Below are positions 6,067 to 6,082 of a stretch of DNA of 6,082 nt, piece after piece. Location: assembly GCA_947174085.1 (NCBI GenBank), contig CAMWHN010000137.1:1-6082 (forward strand), in the 5' to 3' direction. How positions within the stretch are numbered: the stretch's first letter is position 1; each line of letters begins with the position of its first letter. Below the pieces are notes generated by a model that had not been told where the DNA came from, ran no database searches, and saw only the letters and a list, made by a program, of their open reading frames with translations. A program made the position numbers and the translations under genes. The DNA is from an uncultured Ruminococcus sp. (lineage in GTDB: Bacteria > Bacillota > Clostridia > Oscillospirales > Ruminococcaceae).

Positions 6067-6082
6067 GTATTAATAATTATTA

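Overview
The window is AT-rich DNA with Shine-Dalgarno sites of the CTAGGAG type, consensus sigma-A promoters and short intergenic gaps. Together with the gene content (SEDS/PBP pair, lipoproteins with a TGC lipobox, a secreted transglutaminase-like lipoprotein) this points to a low-GC Gram-positive anaerobe of the Clostridia. A Ruminococcus/Oscillospiraceae-like gut bacterium is my best guess, but that assignment is inference.

Region 1 (1-3327, + strand) is a tight operon: the tail of an unidentified gene, a membrane-anchored FHA-domain protein, a FtsW/RodA-family (SEDS) glycosyltransferase and a class B penicillin-binding protein. The last two overlap by 4 bases (ATGA). An intrinsic terminator closes the unit. 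SEDS protein and class B PBP form the two-component peptidoglycan synthase (glycan polymerisation plus cross-linking). The FHA protein beside them suggests control by Thr phosphorylation, in the manner of the actinobacterial fhaB-rodA-pbpA cluster.

Region 2 (3328-3923, + strand) holds a small hydrophobic membrane-protein gene. It begins at a TTG with a good Shine-Dalgarno at 3414 and runs in one frame to 3923, but an in-frame TAA at 3528 interrupts it. It is best read as a disrupted gene; only its second half would be seen by a simple ORF search.

Region 3 (3934-6082, - strand) holds two lipoprotein genes reading towards the membrane-protein gene: a transglutaminase/protease-like lipoprotein (3934-5112) and a small lipoprotein of unknown function (5343-5993). 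Each has its own near-consensus promoter (TTGACA, 17 bases, TATGAT or TAAAAT, both with an extended -10 TG), so they are probably strongly and separately transcribed. The convergent pair at 3923/3934 shares a hairpin terminator. A second hairpin at 5292-5325 lies between the lipoprotein genes and is better formed on the + strand.

I see no CRISPR array, mobile element, tRNA, rRNA or riboswitch. The most unusual points are the interrupted membrane gene, the FHA-SEDS-PBP linkage in a likely Clostridium-type genome, the matched promoters of the two lipoproteins and the oddly oriented hairpin.
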